From positions 62,001-126,000 of the forward strand of contig NZ_BMSX01000026.1 of assembly GCF_014649375.1 (NCBI RefSeq): DNA of 64,000 nucleotides, written 5' to 3'. This stretch comes from Streptomyces aurantiogriseus. Its GTDB lineage: Bacteria; Actinomycetota; Actinomycetes; Streptomycetales; Streptomycetaceae. The notes under the pieces were generated by a model, which was not told the origin of the DNA, made no database searches, and saw only the letters and a program-made list of their open reading frames with translations. Position numbers and translations under genes: made by a program. This document shows, piece after piece, positions 53,776-62,051 of the stretch (position 1 is its first letter; each line of letters opens with the position of its first letter).

Positions 53776-55221
53776 TCAGGTGTCGTACTCCTGGATGCGT
53801 CGGCCGTGGCTGCGGTCCAGGAGCGCGGGCATGCGCTCCCCCAGCTCGCGTACGACCGCCGGGACGTCGAGGGTGAGCAGCTCGCGGTCGCGCATGAGGA
53901 TCCGGCCGTCGACGATCGTGGTGCGCACGTCGGAGGAGCGGGCGCTGTGGACGAGGGTCGCGGCGAGGTCGTGCACGGGCTGGGTGTGCGGGCCGGTGAG
54001 GTCGACGAGGACGATGTCGGCGCGCCGGCCGGGGGCGATGCTGCCGATCCGGTCCCCCAGTCCGACGGCTCGCGCGCTCTGCAGGGTGGCGTGGTGCAGG
54101 GCCTGACGGGAGGTCAGCCAGCGTGGGTCGCCCTCGGTGGACTTCTGGATCAGGGAGGTGAGCGCCATCGACTCCCAGACGTCCAGGGAGTTGTTGGAGG
54201 CGGCGCCGTCCGTGGCGAGTCCGACGGGGACGCCGATCTCGCGCAGGGCCCGGATCGGGGTGGTCGTGGGCCAGGCGAACTTGAGGTAGCCGCGGGGCGC
54301 GCTCGCCACGGCCGTACGGCCCCGCGCGCGTGCGAGGACGGACAGGTCGCGTTCCAGGATGCCGGTGCCGTGGGCGATGAGGACGTCGGCGTCGAGGACG
54401 CCGGTGCGTTCCAGGACCTCGATGGGAGTGACGCCGTGCCGGGCGAGGCTGGTGTCGGCCTGGTCGCGGTTCTCGGAGGCGTGCAGGTGGACGGGGAGGC
54501 CGTGGGCGCGGGCGAGGTCGGCGGTGGCGGCGAGGTCGGCGTCGGTCACGGTGTAGGGGGCGTGCGGGGCGAGGGCGGTGGTGATCCGGCCATGGGCGCC
54601 GCCGCGGTGATGGAGCGCGAACTCCAGGGACTGCTGCCGGCCCTGCTCGCCCTGCGAGGAGAAGTACGCCTGGCCCAGGTGGGCCCGGATCCCGCACTCC
54701 GCCACGACGGCGGCGACCGCGTCCATGGCGAAGTAGTGGTCGGCGAAGCAGGTGACACCGCCGCGGATCATCTCGGCGCAGGCGAGCCGCGCGCCCAGCT
54801 CGACGTCCTTCTCGGTGAGGTTGGACTCGACCGGCCAGACGACGTCGTTGAACCACTCCTCGGTGGGCAGGTCCTCGGCGAGACCGCGCAGGGCGACCAT
54901 CGGCGCGTGTGTATGGCAGTTGACCAGCCCGGGCATCGCGACCTGGCCGCGGGCGTCGAGCCGCTCCACCGCGGGGACTCCGGCGGCTTCGGCGGCGGGG
55001 ACGACGGCGTCGACGAGGCCGTCCCGTACGACGACGGCGGCGTCCTCGAGGAACGTGATGCGCTCCTCCTCGCCGTGAGCTACGTGTCCACGGGTCACGC
55101 CAGGCCCTTCCTGCCCCTCATGCCCCTCATGCCCCTCATGCCTTTCGTGCCCTCCGTGCCCTTCGTGCACGAGGACGGTGCAGTGGGCGATGACGAGGTC
55201 GGCGGCGCGAGGTGACGTCAT
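53776..55221 (-). CDS. Amidohydrolase-family deaminase with His-rich N-terminal insert
   Basis: 481 aa; cytosine/guanine or S-adenosylhomocysteine/methylthioadenosine deaminase branch. Metal ligands H103 and H105 in MPGLVNCHTHAPM, His in LPVHLHASEN and Asp in GLATDGAASNNSLD; the end GSIAPGRRADIVLVDL is the usual strand swap. Residues 19-50 contain HEGHGGHERHEGHEGHEG, a repeat of 3-residue His-Glu-Gly units coded by 9-bp DNA repeats (about 55113-55170), which could bind Zn or Ni. ATG 55219-55221. Substrate uncertain. Confidence 0.88.
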   Translation of the reverse strand: MTSPRAADLVIAHCTVLVHEGHGGHERHEGHEGHEGQEGPGVTRGHVAHGEEERITFLEDAAVVVRDGLVDAVVPAAEAAGVPAVERLDARGQVAMPGLVNCHTHAPMVALRGLAEDLPTEEWFNDVVWPVESNLTEKDVELGARLACAEMIRGGVTCFADHYFAMDAVAAVVAECGIRAHLGQAYFSSQGEQGRQQSLEFALHHRGGAHGRITTALAPHAPYTVTDADLAATADLARAHGLPVHLHASENRDQADTSLARHGVTPIEVLERTGVLDADVLIAHGTGILERDLSVLARARGRTAVASAPRGYLKFAWPTTTPIRALREIGVPVGLATDGAASNNSLDVWESMALTSLIQKSTEGDPRWLTSRQALHHATLQSARAVGLGDRIGSIAPGRRADIVLVDLTGPHTQPVHDLAATLVHSARSSDVRTTIVDGRILMRDRELLTLDVPAVVRELGERMPALLDRSHGRRIQEYDT

Positions 55222-55344
55222 TGCGCAAACGTACGACGCCGTCGTCGGGTCGCGTGAGCCGTGGCGCGCATTGTGTCCCGAACCTGTCGCCGGGCCCCGC
55301 GCGCGGGCACGCTGGCCCCACGACACCCTCCGGAAGGGGCCCGC

Positions 55345-56295
55345 ATGCTCCTCGGCACCTGGAACCTCGAAAACCTGTACCGGCCCGGCGGCCCCTTCGG
55401 CCCGCAGGACAAGGCCGCGTACGAGACGAAGCTGGCGGCACTGGCCGCCATGATCACGCGGCTCGACCCGGCCCTGCTCGGCGTGCAGGAGATCGGGGAG
55501 CCCGAAGCGCTGCGGGACCTGCTGGGGATGGTGGGCGGCGACTGGCATGTGGCGCTGTCACAGCATCCCGACGGGCGGGGCATCCGGGTCGGCGTGGTGA
55601 GCCGGACGCCGCTGAAGGTGCTGGCCGACAGGAGCGAGTTCGCGGCGGGGCTGCGCCCTGTCCAGGTGGACGACTCCGGCGCCACCACGGCGGAGACGGG
55701 CCGCGGCCTGCTGGCGGTGGAGACGGTCACGGCCTCGGGGCCGCTGCGGGTGGCGGTGGCTCATCTGAAGTCGAAGCTGCTGTCGTATCCGAATGATCGT
55801 TTCTTCCCGCACGACGAGGGTGAACGGGCCCGCTACGGCGCCTACGCCCTGTACCGGCGCGCCGCCGAGGCGACGACGCTGCGCGCTCTCGCGGACGACC
55901 TCCTGGCCGACGACGGCCGCGGCCGGGACGTGGCCGTCCTGGGCGACCTGAACGACGAGGTCCAGGCGGCGACCACACAGATCCTCCTCGGCCCGCCCGG
56001 CTCCGAACTCGGCACCGCCGGCTTCGAGGCACCCGACCGCGGCGACCCGGCCCGCCTGTGGAACGTGGCGCCCCTGATACCCGCCGACCGCCGTTTCTCC
56101 CGCGTCAACTCCGGCCGCCGCGAACTGATCGACCACATCCTGACCAGCCACCACCTGGTCCACCGGGTGACGGAGGCAGGGACGGGGGTGCCGGGCGAGG
56201 GGGCGCTGCGGCTGCCGTCGGTGGGCGCGGAACCGACGCAGCGGCGGGGAGCGCCGGGGTCGGATCATGCGGTGGTGTGGGTGCGGGTGGCGTAG
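55345..56295 (+). CDS. Endonuclease/exonuclease/phosphatase-family protein
   Basis: 316 aa. DNase I-like fold: LLGTWNLENLYRPGG (metal-binding Asn), LLGVQEIGEPEALRDLL (catalytic Glu in the QEI motif), VAHLKSKL, VAVLGDLNDEVQ (GDxN) and GSDHAVVWVRV (SDH). Cytoplasmic. Substrate may be DNA, a phospholipid or a nucleotide. ATG 55345 with GGAAGGGG upstream. Confidence 0.88.
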   Translation: MLLGTWNLENLYRPGGPFGPQDKAAYETKLAALAAMITRLDPALLGVQEIGEPEALRDLLGMVGGDWHVALSQHPDGRGIRVGVVSRTPLKVLADRSEFAAGLRPVQVDDSGATTAETGRGLLAVETVTASGPLRVAVAHLKSKLLSYPNDRFFPHDEGERARYGAYALYRRAAEATTLRALADDLLADDGRGRDVAVLGDLNDEVQAATTQILLGPPGSELGTAGFEAPDRGDPARLWNVAPLIPADRRFSRVNSGRRELIDHILTSHHLVHRVTEAGTGVPGEGALRLPSVGAEPTQRRGAPGSDHAVVWVRVA

Positions 56296-56390
56296 TCCGC
56301 GTGGGCCCTGGGCCGGCGCGGGTGAGTGGGCCGGCCGCGTGGGCTTGGGCGGTCGGCGTGCGGAGAGGTCGGGCCGCGCCTGCTTCACGG

Positions 56391-56536
56391 CGGTGTGGGG
56401 GCGGTCGGCCGCGCAGGCCCGACGGCGGTGTGGGGTGGCCGACCGCGCCAGCCCCACGGCGGTGTGAGGGCGGTCAGCCGCGCAAGCCCTACAGCGGTAT
56501 GGGGTGGCCGACCGCACCAGCCCCACAGCGGTGGCG
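56391..56536. repeat. 69-bp tandem repeat, two units, each of two half-repeats
   Basis: Unit 1 is 56391-56459 and unit 2 is 56460-56528, about 88% alike, both beginning CGGTGTG. Each unit is itself two diverged halves of 35 and 34 bp (CGGTGTGGGGGCGGTCGGCC... and CGGTGTGGGGTGGCCGACCG...). The array fills the space between convergent genes and stays open in one minus frame. No gene in 56296-56552. Confidence 0.8.
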
Positions 56537-56552
56537 AGCCGCCGCACCGGTG

Positions 56553-58460
56553 CTACACCGCGACGGGCAGCGCGGGTATCCGTAGCCCGGCCCGCTCGCG
56601 CTCCTCCGCCAGTTCGTCCAGGAGCTCGGCGAGGTGTGCGGCGTGCTCGGGCATGAGCCGCCCCGTGTCGTCGAGGTGCACGGCGCAGGCGGTGGTCGTG
56701 TCGACGAGCCGTTCGAGGGTGTCGGCGATCTCCTCCGCGCCTTCGGAGTGCCGGGCGAGCGCGGGGAGTTCGGCGGCGGCGCGGGAGATGGCGCCGCGGG
56801 CCTCGGCGAGGGTGCGGTAGGCCTCGCGGCGCAGGGTCCAGCGGACGGCGCGGCGGTCGGAGCCGGTGTCCGCGCGCAGTGCGGGGGCATCGGACTCGCG
56901 CAGCACGTGGGCGAGGTAGGCATGCGCGGCGCTCACGGCCGCGGCGAGCCGCGCACGCACCCCGCCGGCCCGCTGTCCCGGCATCGGCAGATGTCCCACG
57001 ATCAGTACGATCGCGCAGGCCAGCAGCGTTTCGCCGATCCGGCTGGCGGAGGCCTGCGGCTCGCCACCGACCATCACCAGGGCGAGGACGAGGACGGTGA
57101 CGACGGCGGTCTGCGCGGCGAAGTGCCGTGTGGCGACGGGTATGAGCGCTCCGCTGACGGCCACGAGCGCGATCAGCCCCTCCGGCCGGGGCAGCACGGC
57201 GGCGAACCCGGCGAAGACGAGGGCCCCGAGGACGGTCCCGGCCGCACGGCACAGGACACGTGAGACGAGCGGTCCGAGGTCGGGCTTGACGAGGAAGACA
57301 GTGGTGGCGGGCAGCCAGTACCAGTGCTCGTGCTGCCCGTACCAGCGGGAGTGGTGCAGGGCCTGGGCGACGGCCACGCTCGCCCCGAAGCAGAGGGCGA
57401 CACGCAGCCCGTACTCCCGCCCGCCGGCCCCGAAAGCGGCCCGGATCAGCTCCCCCACACCACGCTGACGGGTGTGCAGATCCGTCCCCTTGCCCCGGTC
57501 GAAGGCTTCCGCGGCTCGCAGCAGGGCGTCGTCGAGGGCCCGCAGCCCGGGCGCCGAGCGGCTGGGGGCGGGCAACGGCCCGGTGTGCGTGTTCCCGCGC
57601 ACGGCGGCGGCCAGTCGCCGGGGTCCGTCGGACGTCCGCGCGGCCACGGGCTCCCCGGCCCAGGCCAGCGCGGTCGCGGCCTCGGCGAGCGGCAACGCGG
57701 CGGCGTACTGCGCGTGCAGCCGCCGCTCGGCCGCGGAACTGGCGTAGCGCCGCAGGCGGGGCCCGGCGAGAGCGTCCTGCGCGTGATCGAGGGCGGCGGT
57801 GAGAGCGGCGCGCCGGGCGGTCGCCTCCGGCGAGCCCGCGGCGTCGAGAAGCTCCGCCACGGCGTCGTAGACGGCCGCGACGGCCTCCCGCTCCCCGTCG
57901 AACCGGAAGTCTCCGGCGAGGGCGCCGGGGGTCGGGAGGACCAGCCGCAGGGCGATGAGCCACCCGGCCCCCACGAGAAAGGCGAGCGCCCGCTGCCACC
58001 CGGGCTCGGGCAACGGCATCCCCGCCCCGATGGCGGAGGCAACGAGCAACTGCGTACCGACACCGGAGGCGACGGGCCCCACGGCACTGACACTCCCGGC
58101 GACCAGCCCGACAAGGGTGAGCAGCACGGTCAGCACCACGGCCCCGACATGCTCCCCGGCATACGTCCCCACGAGCAGCCCGGCGGCCCCCGCCAGCGCG
58201 GGCACCCCGAGCCGCTGCACCGAGACCCGCCGGCTGCCGGGCCGGTCGTTGATCCCGGCGAGCATGGCGGCGATCGCGGCGACGACCCCGAGGGAGGTGC
58301 GGCCGACGAGCACAGCGCCGAGGAGCAGCGGCCCGGCGGCCAGCGCACCCCGCACGACCGCGCTCCAGGGCACCGGCCCGCGCTGAGCGCGCAGGGCGTG
58401 GGCGAGCCAGGGCGGCAGAGCGCCGAGTGTGCGAACGGCAATGGCGGAACGCGGGAACAC
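56553..58460 (-). CDS. FUSC-family membrane protein (aromatic acid exporter-like)
   Basis: 635 aa. Two membrane blocks of about five helices each (residues 35-165 and 345-480) separated by a cytoplasmic helical domain; C-terminal 130 residues soluble (RREAYRTLAEARGAISRAAAELPALARHSEGAEEI). FUSC/YccS-type layout, seen with pHBA efflux AaeB. Motifs GQHEHWYWLPATTVFLVKPDLGPLVSRVLCRAAGTVLG mark the second block. GTG 58458-58460. Confidence 0.9.
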   Translation of the reverse strand: MFPRSAIAVRTLGALPPWLAHALRAQRGPVPWSAVVRGALAAGPLLLGAVLVGRTSLGVVAAIAAMLAGINDRPGSRRVSVQRLGVPALAGAAGLLVGTYAGEHVGAVVLTVLLTLVGLVAGSVSAVGPVASGVGTQLLVASAIGAGMPLPEPGWQRALAFLVGAGWLIALRLVLPTPGALAGDFRFDGEREAVAAVYDAVAELLDAAGSPEATARRAALTAALDHAQDALAGPRLRRYASSAAERRLHAQYAAALPLAEAATALAWAGEPVAARTSDGPRRLAAAVRGNTHTGPLPAPSRSAPGLRALDDALLRAAEAFDRGKGTDLHTRQRGVGELIRAAFGAGGREYGLRVALCFGASVAVAQALHHSRWYGQHEHWYWLPATTVFLVKPDLGPLVSRVLCRAAGTVLGALVFAGFAAVLPRPEGLIALVAVSGALIPVATRHFAAQTAVVTVLVLALVMVGGEPQASASRIGETLLACAIVLIVGHLPMPGQRAGGVRARLAAAVSAAHAYLAHVLRESDAPALRADTGSDRRAVRWTLRREAYRTLAEARGAISRAAAELPALARHSEGAEEIADTLERLVDTTTACAVHLDDTGRLMPEHAAHLAELLDELAEERERAGLRIPALPVAV

Positions 58461-58670
58461 GAAGCTCCTGTCGGGACGAGGGCGGGGTGTGCCTTCGGGC
58501 GACGGCGGCCGGGGCTGTGGAGTGTGTGCTGTGGTGTTCGGGCTGTGTCTCCACGGTACGGGGCGATCTTGGTGAAGCTTGGACGGTTGGGTTTCGCGGA
58601 GGTGACACTTCGCCGGGATCCCGCGTTCTTTATGAACGCAACTCCTCGGGGGCGTCGAACAGGCGGCTCC

Positions 58671-59450
58671 TCACGCGCGCGATGCCGTTGCCGCCGCCAC
58701 CCTCTCCTCGAAGATCAGCCGGGCCCGTTCGAGCGCCTCCGGGACGCTCCCTCGGCCCACCTCGGCGACGAGGTCGTCGACCTCTCTGAGCCCGGCCCGC
58801 TCCAGCAACCGCTTCTCGTTCGTCACCCACTCCCCGCGCGCGGCCAGCACGGCGTGCCCGGTCTGCGTGGCGGCGACGGCCAGCGTCCCGGCGGCCTCCG
58901 TCCGCCGGCCGTGGGGGGCGTGGGCGGCCGCGGCGTAGGCGAGGGTGGCACGCGCGGTGCCGTACCAGCGTTCGCAGGCCGTCCGCCGCAGCTTCTGCGG
59001 ATACGCGGCCGGCCGCGGGAGTTCGCCGCGCAGCACTCGATTGATCGCCAGCTCCGCGACCAGCAAGTAGCTCGGGATCCCCGCGAGATGGAACATCAAC
59101 GGCTCCACCCGGAACCGCCCCTCCTCCGCCTCCGCCCACTCGTGCTCCACCGCGTCGAGATCGCGGTAGTGGACGTCGACCCGCCGCCCGTCGACCGTCA
59201 GCCAGGCACCCCCGTTGAACACCCCGCCGCCCCAGCCACCGACCTCGGAGACCTCACCCTCCCAGCCGAGGGCGCGCAGGTCGGCGGGGTCGAAGGGGCC
59301 GCGGTAGTAGATCGCCAGGTCCCAGTCGCTGTCGGGGGTGTGGGTGCCCTGCGCGCGGGAGCCACCGAGGGCGACGGCCCGGACGGCGGGGAGGGAGGCC
59401 AGGCGGTCGGCGGTGGTGTCGAGGAAGGCGGGGTCGTCGAGGGTGGGCAT
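58671..59450 (-). CDS. Nucleotidyltransferase-domain protein
   Basis: 259 aa. Pol beta-like motif GGSRAQGTHTPDSDWDLAIYYRG (GGS at 29-31; metal Asp D42 and D44), third Asp expected in VDVHYRDLD. The C-terminal helical half (LAINRVLRGELPRP, ERWYGTARATLAYA) resembles kanamycin-type transferases. Could be an antibiotic or a small-molecule nucleotidyltransferase. ATG 59448-59450; an upstream ATG adds 12 residues. Confidence 0.85.
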   Translation of the reverse strand: MPTLDDPAFLDTTADRLASLPAVRAVALGGSRAQGTHTPDSDWDLAIYYRGPFDPADLRALGWEGEVSEVGGWGGGVFNGGAWLTVDGRRVDVHYRDLDAVEHEWAEAEEGRFRVEPLMFHLAGIPSYLLVAELAINRVLRGELPRPAAYPQKLRRTACERWYGTARATLAYAAAAHAPHGRRTEAAGTLAVAATQTGHAVLAARGEWVTNEKRLLERAGLREVDDLVAEVGRGSVPEALERARLIFEERVAAATASRA

Positions 59451-59607
59451 GGGTGCAGGGTACGAAGCCGTGTGGTGTGTCTCCACGCGGTTTCTCCGGC
59501 GGTGGAACAGGGCATCGGTGGGCGGCGCTTCGGCCGCGAAGGGTGATTGTCAGTGGTGCGCGTTATCAATGAACTCGTCACTCAGAGTAACGACGGGGGA
59601 GATGATG

Positions 59608-60321
59608 ATGACGCATGGAGGGCATCGCAGGCGTGCACGGGGCGACGGACGCGGGCCGGAAGGCGCGCCGGATTGCGGTTCGGACGCGCCGTCGGCGCGC
59701 ACGCATCTCTCGGCGGCCGGACTGCGGGCCCGGGGATGGACACCGGGCATGGTGCGCCAACTGCTGGGTGAGCCGGATCTGTTGCGTGCCAACCCGCTGT
59801 TCCACTCGGCCCCGCAGACGCGCCTCTACCTCATCGAGCGGGTCGAGGCGGCCGAACGGAGCGACAGGTTCCGGGCCGTGGCTGCCGCTGCCGCACGGCG
59901 GTCCGCGGCGGCGCGGGCCGCCGCCCTGCGCAGGCGGCGGGAGGTGCTGGCGCGGATCGCGGCCGAACCTCTCGAGGTGCCGCGGCTGGCTCCGGACCGG
60001 CTGGCGACGGCCGCGGTCGAGCACCGCAACCGCCGGGATGAGGAACGGGCGTACGAGCGATGGAGCCATGTGCCCGATCCCGCCACGGTCGAGAGCGCCG
60101 AGTCCGACGCGCTCGTCCGCTGGAAAGTGAACTATCTGCGCCATCGGCTGACCCGCTACGACGAGCTGCTGGACGGGCTGCAGGGCAGCACCGGGCGCGC
60201 GGCGGCCGAGGAGTTGCTGCGGCGCAGGGTCTACGCGGCCATCGCCAAGGCGTACCCCGAACTTGCACAGGAGTGCGAACGCCAGCTGCGTGAACGGGAG
60301 TGCGGTCCACCGCCGGCGTGA
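59608..60321 (+). CDS. Hypothetical Arg-rich protein
   Basis: 237 aa, function unknown. After a basic start (THGGHRRRARG) comes HLSAAGLRARGWTPGMVRQLLGEPDLLRANP, resembling the winged-helix/DNA-binding excisionase-like start, then a coiled-coil Arg/Ala region (residues 85-125), and a helical C-terminus (YPELAQECERQLRERE). Three consecutive ATG codons (59602, 59605, 59608) follow GGGGGAG; spacing favours the third. A partial PafBC-like promoter box lies at 59547-59569. Confidence 0.65.
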   Translation: MTHGGHRRRARGDGRGPEGAPDCGSDAPSARTHLSAAGLRARGWTPGMVRQLLGEPDLLRANPLFHSAPQTRLYLIERVEAAERSDRFRAVAAAAARRSAAARAAALRRRREVLARIAAEPLEVPRLAPDRLATAAVEHRNRRDEERAYERWSHVPDPATVESAESDALVRWKVNYLRHRLTRYDELLDGLQGSTGRAAAEELLRRRVYAAIAKAYPELAQECERQLRERECGPPPA

Positions 60322-60387
60322 CATGGCCGGGTGGAGCTGCGAGGACGCCGGGCCGGCGGGCGGCCCGCGTCCCTACGCTCCGGGCAC

Positions 60388-61308
60388 ATGAAGGACGATC
60401 AAGCCGCCCGCGTACACGAACGCCTCGCGGCCCGCCCCGAGTTGCGTCCCGTCGTCTTCGGCGAGGGCCGCCGCTTCGGACTCTGGGAGCTCGCCTCACT
60501 CGCCGAGGGCGCCCTCGGCGAGTGCGTCGACCCCGACTCGCTCACGGTGTCGAGCGAGAAGCGGTGGCGTCTCAGACTGGGTGCGGCCGGTCACGAGCAC
60601 AGGCACGACGACGAGTTCCGCAGGAGGTACTGGATCTGCGCGCCGGAAGACCGGTGCCGGCAGCGTGAGCCCTTGGGGACCATCGCCCTCGACACCTGGC
60701 CCGTGGGAGCGGGCGCGCTGCACGTCTCCTCGCTCTACACCCATCCCGTGGCCCGACGGCAGGGGCTCGCCTCGGCCGTGCTGGACACGGTGTACGAGGC
60801 GTGCCGCGCCGAAGGGCTGCACGGATTCCGCCTGGACACGTACTGGACCTGGCAGCAGACCGTCCGCTACTACCTCCGGCGCGGCTTGTGGGTCACGTCC
60901 TGGAAGCACTCCTTGGGACTCGCCCGGCTGTCGTACCTGCCGCGCTACGAAGTGCGGGGAGACGAGAGCGCGTTGACGTTCGCGGTGACCGGGCCGCAAG
61001 GGGATGCCGTTCCGCTGCTCGTGGCCGACAGCGCGGACGGGCGGCTGCGGCTGCGGGAGACCGAGCAGTACCGCAGCCTTCCGGACCGGCGCGACGCCGT
61101 ACGTCTCTACGCGCGATCGACGCTGGCGCTCCATCTCGCCCTGCGAGGGCGGCCGTTGGTACGAGGGGAGGAAGAGTGGGCCGAAGCCCGCAGATGGTGC
61201 GACATCGGCGAGCCGGAGGGGCTCGCCTACAAGATCGGCGTCTTCGAGGAGGTGGCTCACGAGAACGGCTGGAAGGTGGAAACCCCGTACGTCCGGCCGA
61301 GCGGGTGA
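60388..61308 (+). CDS. GNAT-family N-acetyltransferase
   Basis: 306 aa. The acetyl-CoA core is HVSSLYTHPVARRQGLASAVLDTVYEACRAEGLHGFRLDTYWTWQQTVRYYLRRGLW, with motif A RRQGLAS. Residues 195-306 are a C-terminal extension not typical of GNATs (GLARLSYLPRYEVRGDESALTFAVTG), perhaps a second domain. Substrate unknown. ATG 60388. Confidence 0.85.
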   Translation: MKDDQAARVHERLAARPELRPVVFGEGRRFGLWELASLAEGALGECVDPDSLTVSSEKRWRLRLGAAGHEHRHDDEFRRRYWICAPEDRCRQREPLGTIALDTWPVGAGALHVSSLYTHPVARRQGLASAVLDTVYEACRAEGLHGFRLDTYWTWQQTVRYYLRRGLWVTSWKHSLGLARLSYLPRYEVRGDESALTFAVTGPQGDAVPLLVADSADGRLRLRETEQYRSLPDRRDAVRLYARSTLALHLALRGRPLVRGEEEWAEARRWCDIGEPEGLAYKIGVFEEVAHENGWKVETPYVRPSG

Positions 61309-61326
61309 TCGTGAACCTCGTGGGGA

Positions 61327-62046
61327 TCACTCCGCCGGTGGTCGCCAGTCCCGCCGCTTCGGCACCGGCTTGGCGAAACTGCCCGCCCGGCTCGTCCGCA
61401 GCCCCATCCCCACCAGCGCCTCCGCGAGCTTCACCGCCGCTCCCACGCCGTCGACCACCGGAACGCCCAGCTTCTCGCTCACCACCTGCTGCAGCCCCGT
61501 CATCCCGGCGCAGCCCAGGACGAGCACCTCGGCGCCCGCCTCCCGGGCGTGTTCCGCGGCGGCGAGGAAGGCCGCCTCCGTGCGGTGGGGGTCGCCGAGG
61601 TGGAGGACGCCCAGGCCGGTGCCGACGACGGCGGCGCAGTTGCGGCCCACACCGGCCAGTTCCAGGCTGTCCTCGATCTGGCCGCACGACCGCTCGAGCG
61701 TCGTCACCACCCCGTACCGCCGCCCCAGCAGGCAGGCCAGGTGTGCCGCCGCCTCCGTGATGTCGACGACGGGTACGTCGACCAGTTCCCGTACGCCTTC
61801 GCGCCCGTGCTCGCCGAAGCCGGCCATGACGACGGCGTCGTAGGGCGGTCCGTCGTACGTGCGCAGGGTGTCGAGGACGGCGGCCGCCGAGAGGTAGCTG
61901 TCGAGCCAGCCCTCGGCTGACTCGGGGCCCCACGCGGGGGTCAGTCCCGTCACGGTGGTGCCCGGGCCGGCGGCGGCCCGGGCACCTCGTACGATCTCCG
62001 CGGTCATCTCCTGCGTGGTGTTGCAGTTGGTGACGACGATGCGCAC
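61327..62046 (-). CDS. Asp/Glu/hydantoin racemase-family protein
   Basis: 239 aa of the HyuE/allantoin-racemase type. MRIVVTNCNTT gives N-terminal strand and substrate Asn; the two catalytic Cys are in the GQIEDSLELAGV half (RSCGQIED) and in LVLGCAGM. GTG 62044-62046, 5 nt after the NCS1 permease stop, so one operon. With that permease it probably handles hydantoin or allantoin isomers. Confidence 0.88.
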   Translation of the reverse strand: MRIVVTNCNTTQEMTAEIVRGARAAAGPGTTVTGLTPAWGPESAEGWLDSYLSAAAVLDTLRTYDGPPYDAVVMAGFGEHGREGVRELVDVPVVDITEAAAHLACLLGRRYGVVTTLERSCGQIEDSLELAGVGRNCAAVVGTGLGVLHLGDPHRTEAAFLAAAEHAREAGAEVLVLGCAGMTGLQQVVSEKLGVPVVDGVGAAVKLAEALVGMGLRTSRAGSFAKPVPKRRDWRPPAE

Positions 62047-62051
62047 GCTTC

